A stretch of DNA of 64,000 nt from Chloroflexota bacterium (GTDB lineage Bacteria > Chloroflexota > Anaerolineae > Aggregatilineales > Phototrophicaceae), in NCBI GenBank assembly GCA_028873975.1, contig JAPPMO010000096.1:1-64000 (forward strand), in the 5' to 3' direction. The position numbers and the translations under genes were made by a program. The notes beneath the pieces are model-generated. The model worked only from the letters and a program-made list of their open reading frames with translations, did no database searches and was not told the DNA's origin. This document shows, in pieces, positions 5,704-15,114 of the stretch (within the stretch, counting starts at the first letter, position 1; the number at the start of each line of letters is the position of its first letter).

Positions 5704-8670
5704 TCACCCACCCCCCACCACAGCCACCTCATCCTCGCTCAACCCATACAGCCGATACACCAGCGCGTCAATCTTCCTGCCCGTCCGCTCAATCAGCGCT
5801 TCAATCACGCCCCGCTTCACCTGCGACACGCCCGCCAACTGCCTGTGCAAGTCCAGCATCTCATTGACTAGCTTGACCATTTCATCGTGCATCTGCACGT
5901 CGTCGGGATTGTCGAAGTCGATTGCTCGGATTGGGAGTTTGGCGAGGTACATGGGCTTGTACTCAAAATAGCCACCTTGTTTTGTAGAGGCGATTTCGCG
6001 CATTACAAAATCCAAGACTTTAGAGTTTAGCAAGCCATACAAGTACAAGTCATCCGAAACAATGATTGTCGTCTTGTCGTTTGAGTAAAATCCTTGTTTG
6101 TCAAATAAATATGAAGCTGATTTGACGATACATGGAACAATGATTTTCTCTTTCTCAAACTCCTTATAGTAGTCAACGGTATCCTGAACTTCATACCAGG
6201 CGTAACTTCCTGGCTTGCGTCCTCGCCAAGCGTCTTTCCAACCCCTTGGCTTCGGTTCTAATATGTCCCTATACTGCTCAAGATGCGCCTTTATCGCTGG
6301 ATACTTTTCGATATCAATGCCGCGTCTAGTGAAGATGATATAACGTTCTGCGTTAGGATCTCGATACCGATATACGTCTCTGCCCATCAGGAATGGTTTG
6401 ATAATATCAGCACTAGATGAGTCCTGTTGGATTAGGCTTTTCTTGGTAGCCGCGTCAACAATGAACGCACTATTTCGCCCTGTTTTGATGCCGTAGTGAA
6501 TCTTGCCATTTACATATTCCTCTAGGGACAATCCAGCGTCAAAGAGTTTCCGCGTGAGCGCCTGAACCTCTTGCCGCGCAAGCGACCAGCCGCCATCATC
6601 CAGAAGCGTCTTGTCAACTGCGTATCGTAGCGTTTCCACATGCTCGCATAGACTGGAAAACTCCAGCGTGTCAACTTGCGCGGCGGTGAAAGTATTGGCC
6701 GGGCGGCTCTTGCCGATTGTCAAAATGCAAGGATACGTCGTCGCTTGCTCAAACACGGGCAAATCGCCAAAATCCACGATTTCACGTATCGCCTGCTTTT
6801 TCAGCCAAGTCCGCAGTGGTTTGCCGTATCGCGCTCGCATCCATTTGTTGGCGACGATGATGCCGAACAATCCATTCTCATTGAGCAGCTTCACGCCTCT
6901 TTCGATGAAGTAGGTATACAAGTCCGCCGTGCCCGCGTAGGTCTCGAAGTGTCGCTTGGCGTATTCCTTGAACTCCTTGCCCAGCGTCTCCTGCCGCACA
7001 TAAGGCGGATTGCCAATCACGGCGTCAAATCCGCCCGCCGCCATGATCTCGCCGAAACCCGCGCTGCTCGCCCAATCGAAGGGCTTGACCCGCAGCAAGT
7101 CTTCGTCATCCCGTTCCCCCAGATCTTCGGAGCTGAAAAAGTCGCTGCCGATGAGGGAATTGCCCCATTTGATGTTGCCGCTCAAATCGGGCAGCATCGG
7201 CTCGTCCATATCGGCCATGCCGGTCGCTTCGTTCTCGTTTTCCAGCATCTTCAAAAGCAGCGACAGCTTGCTGACTTCGACGGCGTTCTGATCGAGGTCG
7301 ACGCCGTAGATATTGTTGAGCAGGATGCGGCGCTTTTCGGCGGTGGTCAGGATCATGCCGGCGGGCGTTTCGCGGCGGCGGTTGCGGAATTGGCGGGGAT
7401 GCCGGCGATAGTATTCCAGGTGCCAGTCCAGCAGATACTGATAAGCGCCGACCAGGAAAGAGCCGCTGCCGCAAGCCGGGTCGAGTATCCGCAGATCGGC
7501 GACTTGGGCGGGGCTTTTGTCTTTGAGCAGCGCCCCGACAGTGTTCTCCACGATGTAATCGACGATATAGGCTGGCGTGTAATAGACGCCGCCGGCTTTT
7601 CGGACTTCGGGTTTTTCTTCGACCGCGACTTCTGTCTTTACCTCATCGCTGCGGACTTCGATGACTTTGCCCAGGAAGCGTTCGTAAACTTGCCCGAGGA
7701 TGTCGGCGGATATGACAGAGAATTGATAGCGGCTCTTGGGCGGGTAGAGATCGGCGATGATTTTGCGCAGCACGTTGTCGACGATATAGATTTCCAGCGA
7801 CAGTGTATCGGCGTCCGGGCGGGTCGTATCGGCGGGGTCGAAGTGGAACAAGCCGGAATTGTATCGCTTGTCGGCGGCCAGGTAGAGCTTCTTTATTTCG
7901 GTGTAGACATTTCTGCGGACCGAAGCGGCGCGCTCTAGGCGGCCATAGCTTTCCAGGTTGCGGTCTTCAGCGATGCGCAGGAAGACGATGCGGTCGATGG
8001 TGCGCTGCACGAGGTGGTTGAGTTCGCGCTGGCTGAGCGTCCGGTCGATGAAACGCGCCTGCTTGTGCAGGTGCTCGGCCAGGTCAGCCCGCCAGATTTC
8101 CATGTCGCGCAGGAAGGCTTCGTCAACGCGCAGCACGCCTTTGGCGGTCGTCTCTAAGATGTCGCGGTGCTTGCCTTGCCGCACCGCCTCGGGCGACAGC
8201 GTTGCTTGCAGCCGATCCCATTCATCAAGGTACTGCGAACTGGTCAGATACATGACGCGGGCTTCTTCGGGGAGATCGCCCTGCACCGGCTCGATGCGGC
8301 AATCGTAGACCGCGAACTCGGCGAAATTGGTCAAGACGCCCAGCGCGGTATCGCCCGACCAGCCATAAGAACGCAACTGCTCGGCCGGCTCGACTGAATT
8401 GCCGATGTTGATGGATGGTTTCTTCGTTTCGACATAAAAGGCGCGGCGAGCCCCAGCCAGAAAGGTGTAATCGGGATGTTTTACAGTACCGCCGCTGCGC
8501 AAGGCGGCTTCATGCAACACTTGTTCGCCCAGGTCCCAACCCAACGCGCGAAAGAAGGGATTGACGAACTCTTCCCTGAGTTGCGCCTCGTTGTAATCGG
8601 GCTGCCTGAATCGGCTCTGGTCGCGCTCGAATTTCTCGACTAGCTGGTATACGCTGTCGGGCGCTGTCAT
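5704..8670 (-). CDS. Type IIG restriction-modification enzyme (Eco57I-like)
   Basis: A single 988-residue polypeptide expected to both cut and methylate DNA. An N-terminal HsdR_N-like nuclease domain carries PD near residue 68 and ETK near residue 82 (HPDYTF...FYVETKKP). The gamma-class adenine methylase core has SAM motif DPACGSGSFLVG near residue 395 and NPPYVRQE near residue 553. The C-terminal third is a TaqI-like target-recognition region ending in GRKIDALVYRLYGLSEDEV. I choose the start at 8670 because GGAGAGAAAAG directly precedes it; an upstream extension of 108 codons is low-complexity and lacks a ribosome site. The recognition region (about 5.95-6.55 kb) is clearly more AT-rich than the rest, as expected after a specificity swap. 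Confidence 0.92.
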   Translation of the reverse strand: MTAPDSVYQLVEKFERDQSRFRQPDYNEAQLREEFVNPFFRALGWDLGEQVLHEAALRSGGTVKHPDYTFLAGARRAFYVETKKPSINIGNSVEPAEQLRSYGWSGDTALGVLTNFAEFAVYDCRIEPVQGDLPEEARVMYLTSSQYLDEWDRLQATLSPEAVRQGKHRDILETTAKGVLRVDEAFLRDMEIWRADLAEHLHKQARFIDRTLSQRELNHLVQRTIDRIVFLRIAEDRNLESYGRLERAASVRRNVYTEIKKLYLAADKRYNSGLFHFDPADTTRPDADTLSLEIYIVDNVLRKIIADLYPPKSRYQFSVISADILGQVYERFLGKVIEVRSDEVKTEVAVEEKPEVRKAGGVYYTPAYIVDYIVENTVGALLKDKSPAQVADLRILDPACGSGSFLVGAYQYLLDWHLEYYRRHPRQFRNRRRETPAGMILTTAEKRRILLNNIYGVDLDQNAVEVSKLSLLLKMLENENEATGMADMDEPMLPDLSGNIKWGNSLIGSDFFSSEDLGERDDEDLLRVKPFDWASSAGFGEIMAAGGFDAVIGNPPYVRQETLGKEFKEYAKRHFETYAGTADLYTYFIERGVKLLNENGLFGIIVANKWMRARYGKPLRTWLKKQAIREIVDFGDLPVFEQATTYPCILTIGKSRPANTFTAAQVDTLEFSSLCEHVETLRYAVDKTLLDDGGWSLARQEVQALTRKLFDAGLSLEEYVNGKIHYGIKTGRNSAFIVDAATKKSLIQQDSSSADIIKPFLMGRDVYRYRDPNAERYIIFTRRGIDIEKYPAIKAHLEQYRDILEPKPRGWKDAWRGRKPGSYAWYEVQDTVDYYKEFEKEKIIVPCIVKSASYLFDKQGFYSNDKTTIIVSDDLYLYGLLNSKVLDFVMREIASTKQGGYFEYKPMYLAKLPIRAIDFDNPDDVQMHDEMVKLVNEMLDLHRQLAGVSQVKRGVIEALIERTGRKIDALVYRLYGLSEDEVAVVGGG

Positions 8671-8772
8671 CTTTTCTCTCCATATATTAAGGCGCATTCT
8701 ACCATCCCCGCCACCCAGCGGCAGCCCCGCAAATAGCGCCCCGCCCAAGTATCCCGAAATGCCGCCCCATGC

Positions 8773-8778
8773 TATACT
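8773..8778 (+). promoter_or_regulatory. Possible -10 box (TATACT) for the MutL-like operon
   Basis: TATACT ends 7 bases before the ATG at 8786, so the transcript would have a very short leader or none. No convincing -35 box is seen. Confidence 0.35.
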
Positions 8779-8785
8779 GCCCTCT

Positions 8786-9028
8786 ATGGAGAATCCCTGT
8801 CGCTTCCCGGCCTGGATTGACAAGCTGAAAATCCGCGGCGGCGCGCCTGCCGCTTTGCTGGCGCTGGACGTCATCGAGCCGCTGGCGCCGGTTTTGGCGC
8901 AGGGCTTGTGGATGGCGCAGCCCCTGGCGGGCTTGTGGGACGGCAGGGACGATATCCGCGATCTGGCGACGCTGCTGGAAGCGCCCGACGGCATCGAGGG
9001 GCTGCGGCGGCGGCTGGCGGACGATTAG
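8786..9028 (+). CDS. Small conserved-looking protein, first gene of the MutL-like operon
   Basis: An 80-residue protein with no recognised domain. It is leucine/alanine-rich with an amphipathic central region (PAALLALDVIEPLAPVLAQG) followed by an acidic and then basic C-terminal helix (DLATLLEAPDGIEGLRRRL). No signal peptide or clear membrane span. Chosen start is ATG 8786; a reading frame 27 bases longer has no ribosome site. It ends 11 bases before the next gene and so appears to open the operon that runs to 15000. Function unknown; reading-frame reality is supported by operon spacing and GC-rich third positions. Confidence 0.5.
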   Translation: MENPCRFPAWIDKLKIRGGAPAALLALDVIEPLAPVLAQGLWMAQPLAGLWDGRDDIRDLATLLEAPDGIEGLRRRLADD

Positions 9029-9039
9029 GAGTTTGGCAG

Positions 9040-9867
9040 GTGGACGACAGCACGCTGGCTGTTTATGTGATCTTGTTTGTGATGATCACGGTCGTGCTGG
9101 TCTATAGCGCGCGCTATTTTCTGGCTAGGCGCGCGCGCCGGCTTTCACTGCAGGCCGCCCCCGGCTTCCCGCGCTTGTCCGGGTGGCTGCGGGAGGCGAT
9201 AGAAACGGGCAAACCCCTGCATCTGTCCTTTGGCAGCGCCGGCATCGACCGGGAAAACGCGGCTGTCGCGGCGGCCGAAGCGGAATTGTTTTATCACATC
9301 ATCAAAGCGGCTCGCGCTGGCGATGTCGCGCCGGTCATCAGCACATCTTCGGCGGCGACCATCCCTTTGTGCCAGGACACGATTCGCCGCGCCTGGGCGG
9401 GCGACGATCGCCGGGCGCGGGCGCAGTGGTTTCCGGGGGGCGCGCGCTCGATGGCTTTTGCCGCGGGCTTGACAGCGACCATGGGCGTCGAGGACCCCGC
9501 CGCCCATATCTTGGCCGGCAGCTTCGGTCCGGAGCTGGCGCTGATACTCGATAGCGCAGACCGACAGGGGCAGGGCAGCTTCGCCGTCAGCGATCAACTG
9601 GAAGGAAACGCAATCGCCTTTGCCATGGCCGACGAAGTCTTGATTGGCGAGCAGCTTTTCAGCGCGGCCGCCTGGCTGTCGCCTGAATCGACGGCTCGCA
9701 TCGACGCCTCGGTGCAGGATGTCTGGCGCGGTTTGCTGATCGCGCTGATGGCGGTCCTGATGTTGATTGAGGTCGCCGGACAATTGCAAATCGCGAGTTG
9801 GTCGCTGGTTGTCGGGGCTGCGCTGGCGCTGGCTTTCATCGGTATTGTAATTGTCCGCAGGAGATAA
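9040..9867 (+). CDS. DUF6754-like membrane-anchored protein
   Basis: A 275-residue protein with one N-terminal membrane helix (residues 7-26, VYVILFVMITVVLVY) and two C-terminal ones (about 225-270). Between them is a soluble domain: GKPLHLSFGSAGIDRENAAV, then VISTSSAATIPLCQDTIRRAW, then SMAFAAGLTATMG. I recognise this as resembling the DUF6754 family found beside MutL-like genes in Chloroflexota; that association is from memory. The GTG start at 9040 is selected because AGGAG lies 8 bases upstream. Next gene starts 3 bases after the stop. Function unknown; likely part of a membrane complex with the other operon products. Confidence 0.65.
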   Translation: MDDSTLAVYVILFVMITVVLVYSARYFLARRARRLSLQAAPGFPRLSGWLREAIETGKPLHLSFGSAGIDRENAAVAAAEAELFYHIIKAARAGDVAPVISTSSAATIPLCQDTIRRAWAGDDRRARAQWFPGGARSMAFAAGLTATMGVEDPAAHILAGSFGPELALILDSADRQGQGSFAVSDQLEGNAIAFAMADEVLIGEQLFSAAAWLSPESTARIDASVQDVWRGLLIALMAVLMLIEVAGQLQIASWSLVVGAALALAFIGIVIVRRR

Positions 9868-9870
9868 GGC

Positions 9871-10521
9871 ATGAGCCGTACTCAGCGCATTGGCATCGCG
9901 TTTTCGGCTTTTATCGCCTTTGCGGTTGGCGCGCTCACCACCCTCAGCTTGCTGCTGGGCGGTCGCCCGGAGTTGTATGGGGAGCTCGCCGGCGCGCCGA
10001 TATTCGCGCATTTGCTGACCTTGCCGGCGGCGATCATGGCGCGCCTGGTCGCGATCACGTCCGCCGTCACCATCGTCATCGGCATCTCCAACCTGCTTTA
10101 TGTGCATTTGAGCCGGGTGATTCGCGGCGCGTTTTTCAGCATTGTGATGATCGCCAGCTTTGTTCTGACCATTTGGTGGTATTGGAGCCGGCAAGGGGAT
10201 ACGTCGCTGCTGGCGGCTGTTCAAGTGCCGATCGAATCGGCGCTGGCGGCGCTGCTGTTTTTGTCCATGGCGCAAGGCGGCGCCCGCGTATTAAACAAGC
10301 GCGCCGATGTCTGGGGCCTGCTCTTTGTCACCGTCCTCGTCGTGGTGCTGCTGGGCAGCTTGCCGCTTGAATCGCTTGCGCCCGTGCGAGCCTGGAGCGA
10401 CTGGCTGATGGAGATACCCGTGAGCGCCGGCGCGCGAGCGATCCTGCTCGGTATCGCCTTGGGCGCGGTGGTTACGGGACTGCGCGTCTTGCTCGGTCAA
10501 GACCGGTCTTACCGGGGTTAG
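9871..10521 (+). CDS. Polytopic membrane protein of the MutL-like operon
   Basis: A 216-residue protein with about six predicted membrane helices (residues 7-30, 44-75, 83-104, 113-134, 145-165, 185-205). No catalytic motif or transporter signature is visible. It begins 3 bases after the preceding stop and ends 3 bases before the next start, so translation is probably coupled. The role is probably structural within a membrane complex, which is inference from context only. Confidence 0.7.
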   Translation: MSRTQRIGIAFSAFIAFAVGALTTLSLLLGGRPELYGELAGAPIFAHLLTLPAAIMARLVAITSAVTIVIGISNLLYVHLSRVIRGAFFSIVMIASFVLTIWWYWSRQGDTSLLAAVQVPIESALAALLFLSMAQGGARVLNKRADVWGLLFVTVLVVVLLGSLPLESLAPVRAWSDWLMEIPVSAGARAILLGIALGAVVTGLRVLLGQDRSYRG

Positions 10522-10524
10522 AGC

Positions 10525-12516
10525 ATGAACGACGAGCTCAACTGGCTGCCAAATGAAGAAGAAGAACAGGGAGGGGCGGCGCAGCAAAGTCGGCGCGGTC
10601 TTTTCCGCTATTTGCCGCGCTTTTGGCGCGGTCGCGGCGGCGCATCCGCGGGCGCGCCTGGCGAGGAATCGGGGGCGAGGGGCGGGCGAAGCCTCTTACG
10701 TCTTATCCCAAGATTTCTGCGTCGAGCCAGGTCCGCGCCGACTGAGGCCACAGCCGCGGATCTGGCGCTGCAGATGGGCGAACGGCCGGTCGAGCAGTTG
10801 GACGACCGTTTGTTGGCTTTGCGGGATCGGGCGCAGTCTCGACCGCAGCAGGAAACGCCTTCCCCGCGCGAGGCGCTCTCCGATGTTGATGACGTGCTGG
10901 TTAAGCCCGAGATCATACATCGCCCCGGCGGCGTGATAAGTCCGCTGGCTTTGTCCAAGGCGCAGCAAGAACAAGTCGAGCTGCTGCGGGATATGGTCAG
11001 CGGGACGGCGCTGCAAGACGATGGCGAATCCGAAGGCGGTCTTTTGCCTCGGGGCGAGCGACTGTTCTCTCTGAGGGCTATTCCCCATTTGCTGGTTTCG
11101 ATTCTGATGCTTCTGGCATTGGCTCTGCCTTTTGCGTCGACCGGATTCAGCGAAGGCGAATTGCCGCCGCTTGAGTTCCATGAGGATCGCCAGGGCGCCA
11201 ATGCCGCCTTCAATGTATTGGATGGTCTCACGGGCGCCGATTACGCGCTGGTGGCATTTGAATACGGACCCACAGCCGCCGGCGAACTGGATGAATTGGC
11301 CGATGTGATCTTGCGTCATATCTTCGCGCAAGGCGCGAAGCCCATTATCGTCAGCAGCAATCCGATTGCGATCGTGCACGCGCGCAACGTCATCGCCGCG
11401 ATTGAGCGGTCGGTCGCGCCGGTGTCGACGCGCTTGGAAGAGAACCGTGATTATTTTATTTTGCGCTTTTTGAGCGGCGGCGCCTTGGGATTGCGCGACC
11501 TGGGTCGAAATTTCTCCAGCATTGTCAACACCTCGGCTCGCGGCCAGCCGACTGAGCTTGCCATAACTTCCTTAGACAAGATGAAGCTAATCGTGCTGAT
11601 CGCCGAGCGCGCCGAGGATATCCGTCACTGGGCGGAGCAGGTCGCGCCGGAGACCAACAGCGATTTCATTGTTGCGGCCGGCTACGCCGCGCAGCCGCTG
11701 GCGCAACCCTATGTTGAGGCGCATGAAGACATCGTGGGCATGTTCGTGGGCTTGCGCGATGCTTATACCTATCAGCAAAAGCTGCGCGCTCAATACGCCG
11801 GCTATGAAATTCAGCGCCAGCGCGAAGAACCCCCGTCAGTGGCCGAGGAAACCGCTGGGACTTCGACGCCAAACGCGACTGCGCTGCCGTTGGCGACACA
11901 GACGCCCCCGCCCACGCTGACTGCAAGCCCAACGTCGATGCCGACCGCAATCCCAACCGAGCCTCAGCCATCGCCCGAGCCTACAGCTACTGCCACGGCG
12001 ACGCCCGCCCCTATTCCGGTGGCGGAGGTGACAGCGCCGGGCTTCGTGAATATCCGCCGGCGACCGAATACCGCCTCGGACATATTGGCTATCGCTTCGG
12101 CGGGCGATACCTTCCCCGTACTCGGCGAAAATGGCGACGGCAGTTGGATCAATATCCTCTTGCCGGACGGCGTCGAAGCCTGGATCGCGTCTTTCCTGGT
12201 CGAACAGTACCTCGCGCCCGCAGACGGCGCCGGATCGCCCGATGCTTCCGCCAGGGCGGGGGACGGCCGGGCAGTCTTGCAGTTCGACTTCTCCTTGCGC
12301 CTGGGCAAAACCCGGCCTCGTTTTTATCAAGCCGATCCACCGCCGCCGAGCGATCGCGCGGAATTCGTCCTGCTGCGCGGCGATCGACAAGAAGAACAGC
12401 GCCTCGATGCCATGACCCTGGGCGCGATCGCGGCTGTGCTGGTGATCGTGGTGGGCAATGCGTTTTATGTGATGCGGGCGCTGACGCGGCATAGACGCGC
12501 GTCCAACAGGAACTGA
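10525..12516 (+). CDS. Large membrane-spanning protein with SH3b domain
   Basis: A 663-residue protein. Residues 1-180 are charged, Arg/Gly-rich and probably cytoplasmic. A membrane helix follows at about 187-206 (LLVSILMLLALALPFAS). Residues 210-430 form a folded region of unknown family (AFNVLDGLTGADYALVAFEY, AKPIIVSSNPIAIVHARNVI). Residues 447-495 are a Pro/Thr linker typical of extracytoplasmic proteins. Residues 505-562 are a bacterial SH3 domain (GFVNIRRRPNTASDIL ... WINILLPDGVEAWI), which commonly binds peptidoglycan. A second membrane helix is near 630-650. The central region should therefore face the outside. Located in the middle of the MutL-like operon; function unknown. Confidence 0.7.
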   Translation: MNDELNWLPNEEEEQGGAAQQSRRGLFRYLPRFWRGRGGASAGAPGEESGARGGRSLLRLIPRFLRRARSAPTEATAADLALQMGERPVEQLDDRLLALRDRAQSRPQQETPSPREALSDVDDVLVKPEIIHRPGGVISPLALSKAQQEQVELLRDMVSGTALQDDGESEGGLLPRGERLFSLRAIPHLLVSILMLLALALPFASTGFSEGELPPLEFHEDRQGANAAFNVLDGLTGADYALVAFEYGPTAAGELDELADVILRHIFAQGAKPIIVSSNPIAIVHARNVIAAIERSVAPVSTRLEENRDYFILRFLSGGALGLRDLGRNFSSIVNTSARGQPTELAITSLDKMKLIVLIAERAEDIRHWAEQVAPETNSDFIVAAGYAAQPLAQPYVEAHEDIVGMFVGLRDAYTYQQKLRAQYAGYEIQRQREEPPSVAEETAGTSTPNATALPLATQTPPPTLTASPTSMPTAIPTEPQPSPEPTATATATPAPIPVAEVTAPGFVNIRRRPNTASDILAIASAGDTFPVLGENGDGSWINILLPDGVEAWIASFLVEQYLAPADGAGSPDASARAGDGRAVLQFDFSLRLGKTRPRFYQADPPPPSDRAEFVLLRGDRQEEQRLDAMTLGAIAAVLVIVVGNAFYVMRALTRHRRASNRN

Positions 12517-12529
12517 CGGAGCCGCCTTG

Positions 12530-13210
12530 ATGGCAGAAGGTACGATTGCGCTGCTGAGTTTTGTGCTGACCCTGATGGTGTTCAGCTATGTTCTGGGTGA
12601 TTTGCCTTTGGTCGGCCATTTGTATCGAACGGCTGTCTATATCTTTGTGGGGATGAGCGCGGCTTTCGCGACCATCGTCGCTTATGAGAGCGTGATCTTG
12701 CCCTACCTGCAAGATATTCAGAATCCCGAAACGAGCTGGACCATGCTGGGCAATAGCGCGGATGCGGCGATATTTGCCACGGCGCTGCTCTTTGGGCTGT
12801 TGCTTCTGCTGAAGCCGATCGCTTCATTGAGCTGGTTGACCAATAGCGCGCTGGCTGTTGTCATCGTCGTGAGCGCGGCAACCGCCGTAGTAGGCGGATT
12901 GAGCGGGACTTTGATTCCGCTGGTTGTCGCGACGGCTGCCGTTCCCGATGGCCTTGCGACTGACTTCCAGGCATTGATAAACACCTTGCTGGTTTTTGTC
13001 GGTACCATGACCGCGCTGTTTTACTTCCAGTGGCAAGCGCGTCGCGATGATGGCGGCGCGCCGGTGCAAAGTCCCCTTAGCCGCGGCCTTCGCAATTTCG
13101 GCAAGATCTTCATTGTGACGGCGCTCGGCGCAATCTATGCCACAACCATGCTAAGCGCGTTGACCATTCTGGCGGAACGAATTGGATTCCTCTTTCAGTT
13201 TGGGAGCTGA
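12530..13210 (+). CDS. Polytopic membrane protein of the MutL-like operon
   Basis: A 226-residue protein with about seven hydrophobic segments (residues 6-28, 34-55, 68-90, 97-115, 120-140, 155-172, 195-215). No known transporter motif. Start is ATG 12530 with GGAG 8 bases before. It ends 2 bases before the MutL-like gene, so the two are probably translated together. Unknown function; I infer it belongs to the same membrane complex. Confidence 0.65.
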   Translation: MAEGTIALLSFVLTLMVFSYVLGDLPLVGHLYRTAVYIFVGMSAAFATIVAYESVILPYLQDIQNPETSWTMLGNSADAAIFATALLFGLLLLLKPIASLSWLTNSALAVVIVVSAATAVVGGLSGTLIPLVVATAAVPDGLATDFQALINTLLVFVGTMTALFYFQWQARRDDGGAPVQSPLSRGLRNFGKIFIVTALGAIYATTMLSALTILAERIGFLFQFGS

Positions 13211-13212
13211 CG

Positions 13213-15000
13213 ATGACTGAAGGGCGCAGGGACTCCATATTGGCGGTCGATTTTGGCAGTGTGAATACGCGCGTCCTGTTGTTTGATGTCGTCGATGGCG
13301 AGTATGCACTGGTGGCGCAGCGCCAGGGCAAGACAAGTATTGACGCCCCCAGCGATGACGTGCGGGTTGGCTTGATCAAGATCTTGCGCGAGCTGTCGTC
13401 CGCGACGGATCGCCGCTTTCTCGATGAGGACGGAGCGTTGATCAAGCCGGAGCAATCGGAGCGCATTGGAATTGACTATTGCATCACAACTGCCAGCGCG
13501 GGACAACCCATCAGGGTGGTATTGATAGGGTTGTTGCCGGACAAAGCAATAGGCTCCGCCCGGCGCGCGATCCTTCCGTTTTATACCGACGCGCTGGCAG
13601 AGATTCATCTGGAGGACGGCTTGAGCGATATGGCGCGGTTGAATCGCATCGTGGATAGCCGACCCGATCTGATCTTCATCAGCGGCGGCACAGACGGCGG
13701 GGCGCGCGCCGCCATGGGTAATATGCTGGAACTGGCGCGTCAGGCGGTAACGGCTATTCAGCCCGGCAACAGACCCACGGTGCTTTATGCCGGCAACAAG
13801 GATTTGGCGGCTAGCGCGCGGGAAACACTCGGTCAACTGGTGGAGGTGATGACCGCGCCAAATATCCGACCGGCGCCGCATCGCGAAGCTATTGAACCGA
13901 CACAGAGGGTTCTCTCACGGTTCTACAACGAATTTCGGGGGCGCGCGGGCGGCAGCTATCAGAACATCGCGGCGGTCAGCGACACGGGCATATTGCCCTC
14001 CGCGCGCGGTTTCGAGATGATGACCGCATTCTTCGCGCGCATGCTGGACGCCGGTGTGCTGTCCGTCGACATTGGCGGCGCCAAGAGCATGCTTAGCATC
14101 GCGCTCGGCGAGGGACGCCGTTCCGCCCTGCGGACTGATATCGGTATGGGGCAGAGCGCGGCCAAGACGCTGGAACTAGCCGGCGAAGAAGCGGTCAAAG
14201 CCTGGCTGCCTTTTCATCCGCGCAAGGGCGAACTGGCGCAATATGCGGTCAAGAAAAGCCTGCGCTCGGTCAACATGCCGCTGGATATGCGCGAGCGCTA
14301 TATCGAATTTGCGCTGCTGCGAGCCTGCATCCAGTTGCTGCTTGATGATGCGAACCGGTCCGGCGATGCAAACGATTCGCGCATGGATCTCGCGCGTCTG
14401 GGTTTGATCGTGGCCGGCGGCGCTACGCTGGCCGGCAGCGGGCAGGGAGCGCTGGATATGATGCTATTGTCCGACTCGCTGCCAATCAGAGGTGTGGCGC
14501 AGGTCATGTCCGATCGCCACGGCGTTTTACCCGCGTTGGGCGCGCTGGCGTCGACGAATCCGTCGGCGGTCGTGCAATTGCTTCAGCGCGGCGTCGTTGA
14601 ACATGTGGGAAGCCTGGTCAAAGCGACGGGCACAGCCGCTGTGGGCAAAGTCGCGATGAAAATCAACGTAGAGGCGCCGAGCGGTGAAATCATCGGGCGC
14701 GAGATCCTTGTGGGCGATGTCTGGCATTTGCCGGCGCCAGCTGGCAGCAGCGCCGATATCAGCTTGCAGACGGGACGCGGCGTGCGCGTCGGCGACAAGC
14801 GGCGGATGCGACTGAAGCTGCACGGCGGGCGCGGCGGCATCCTCTTTGACGCGCGGCTGTCCGCAATGTCGGCTGCCGAGGCGATTACCGAGCGCGCGGT
14901 GAATATGCTGCGCTGGTTCGCTGCTGTGACGGGCGAGGACCAGCCGGTCATGATCCCCGAGAGTTGGCTGTCCGCGCCCGAAGAAATAGAAAATGGTTGA
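13213..15000 (+). CDS. Glutamate mutase L-like (MutL/GlmL) ASKHA-fold ATPase
   Basis: A 595-residue protein of the MutL/GlmL family, which shares the actin/Hsp70/sugar-kinase ATPase fold. The first phosphate loop is DFGSVNTRVLL near residue 13, the second is SVDIGGAKSML near residue 284, and the adenosine-binding glycine motif is IVAGGATLAGSG near residue 399. The family was named from its neighbourhood with glutamate mutase in clostridia, where a chaperone or reactivase role was suggested. No mutase subunit or B12-binding protein exists in this window; instead the gene ends an operon of membrane proteins. Its real job is unknown: an ATP-driven switch for the membrane complex is an inference. 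Confidence 0.8.
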   Translation: MTEGRRDSILAVDFGSVNTRVLLFDVVDGEYALVAQRQGKTSIDAPSDDVRVGLIKILRELSSATDRRFLDEDGALIKPEQSERIGIDYCITTASAGQPIRVVLIGLLPDKAIGSARRAILPFYTDALAEIHLEDGLSDMARLNRIVDSRPDLIFISGGTDGGARAAMGNMLELARQAVTAIQPGNRPTVLYAGNKDLAASARETLGQLVEVMTAPNIRPAPHREAIEPTQRVLSRFYNEFRGRAGGSYQNIAAVSDTGILPSARGFEMMTAFFARMLDAGVLSVDIGGAKSMLSIALGEGRRSALRTDIGMGQSAAKTLELAGEEAVKAWLPFHPRKGELAQYAVKKSLRSVNMPLDMRERYIEFALLRACIQLLLDDANRSGDANDSRMDLARLGLIVAGGATLAGSGQGALDMMLLSDSLPIRGVAQVMSDRHGVLPALGALASTNPSAVVQLLQRGVVEHVGSLVKATGTAAVGKVAMKINVEAPSGEIIGREILVGDVWHLPAPAGSSADISLQTGRGVRVGDKRRMRLKLHGGRGGILFDARLSAMSAAEAITERAVNMLRWFAAVTGEDQPVMIPESWLSAPEEIENG

Positions 15001-15114
15001 CATTTTTTTGTTAATTCTGTTACCGTTTGCGAGGCAATAGCGCGAAAATAATTTGAAAAGGAACGATCATGCCATTCGATTACCCGGAAGAGATCAGAAG
15101 TAAGTGCAAGTAAG

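Noticed and set aside
6676..7938. 420-residue plus-strand frame inside the type IIG gene
   Set aside because: It is antisense to the methylase domain whose motifs are clear.
8671..8994. N-terminal extension of the type IIG enzyme
   Set aside because: Low-complexity Ser/Ala/Gly-rich, overlaps the divergent small gene, and a strong ribosome site supports the start at 8670.
9145..10275. 376-residue minus-strand open frame opposite the MutL-like operon
   Set aside because: Composition is typical of antisense reading of GC-rich genes, and the plus strand has well-spaced membrane-protein genes.
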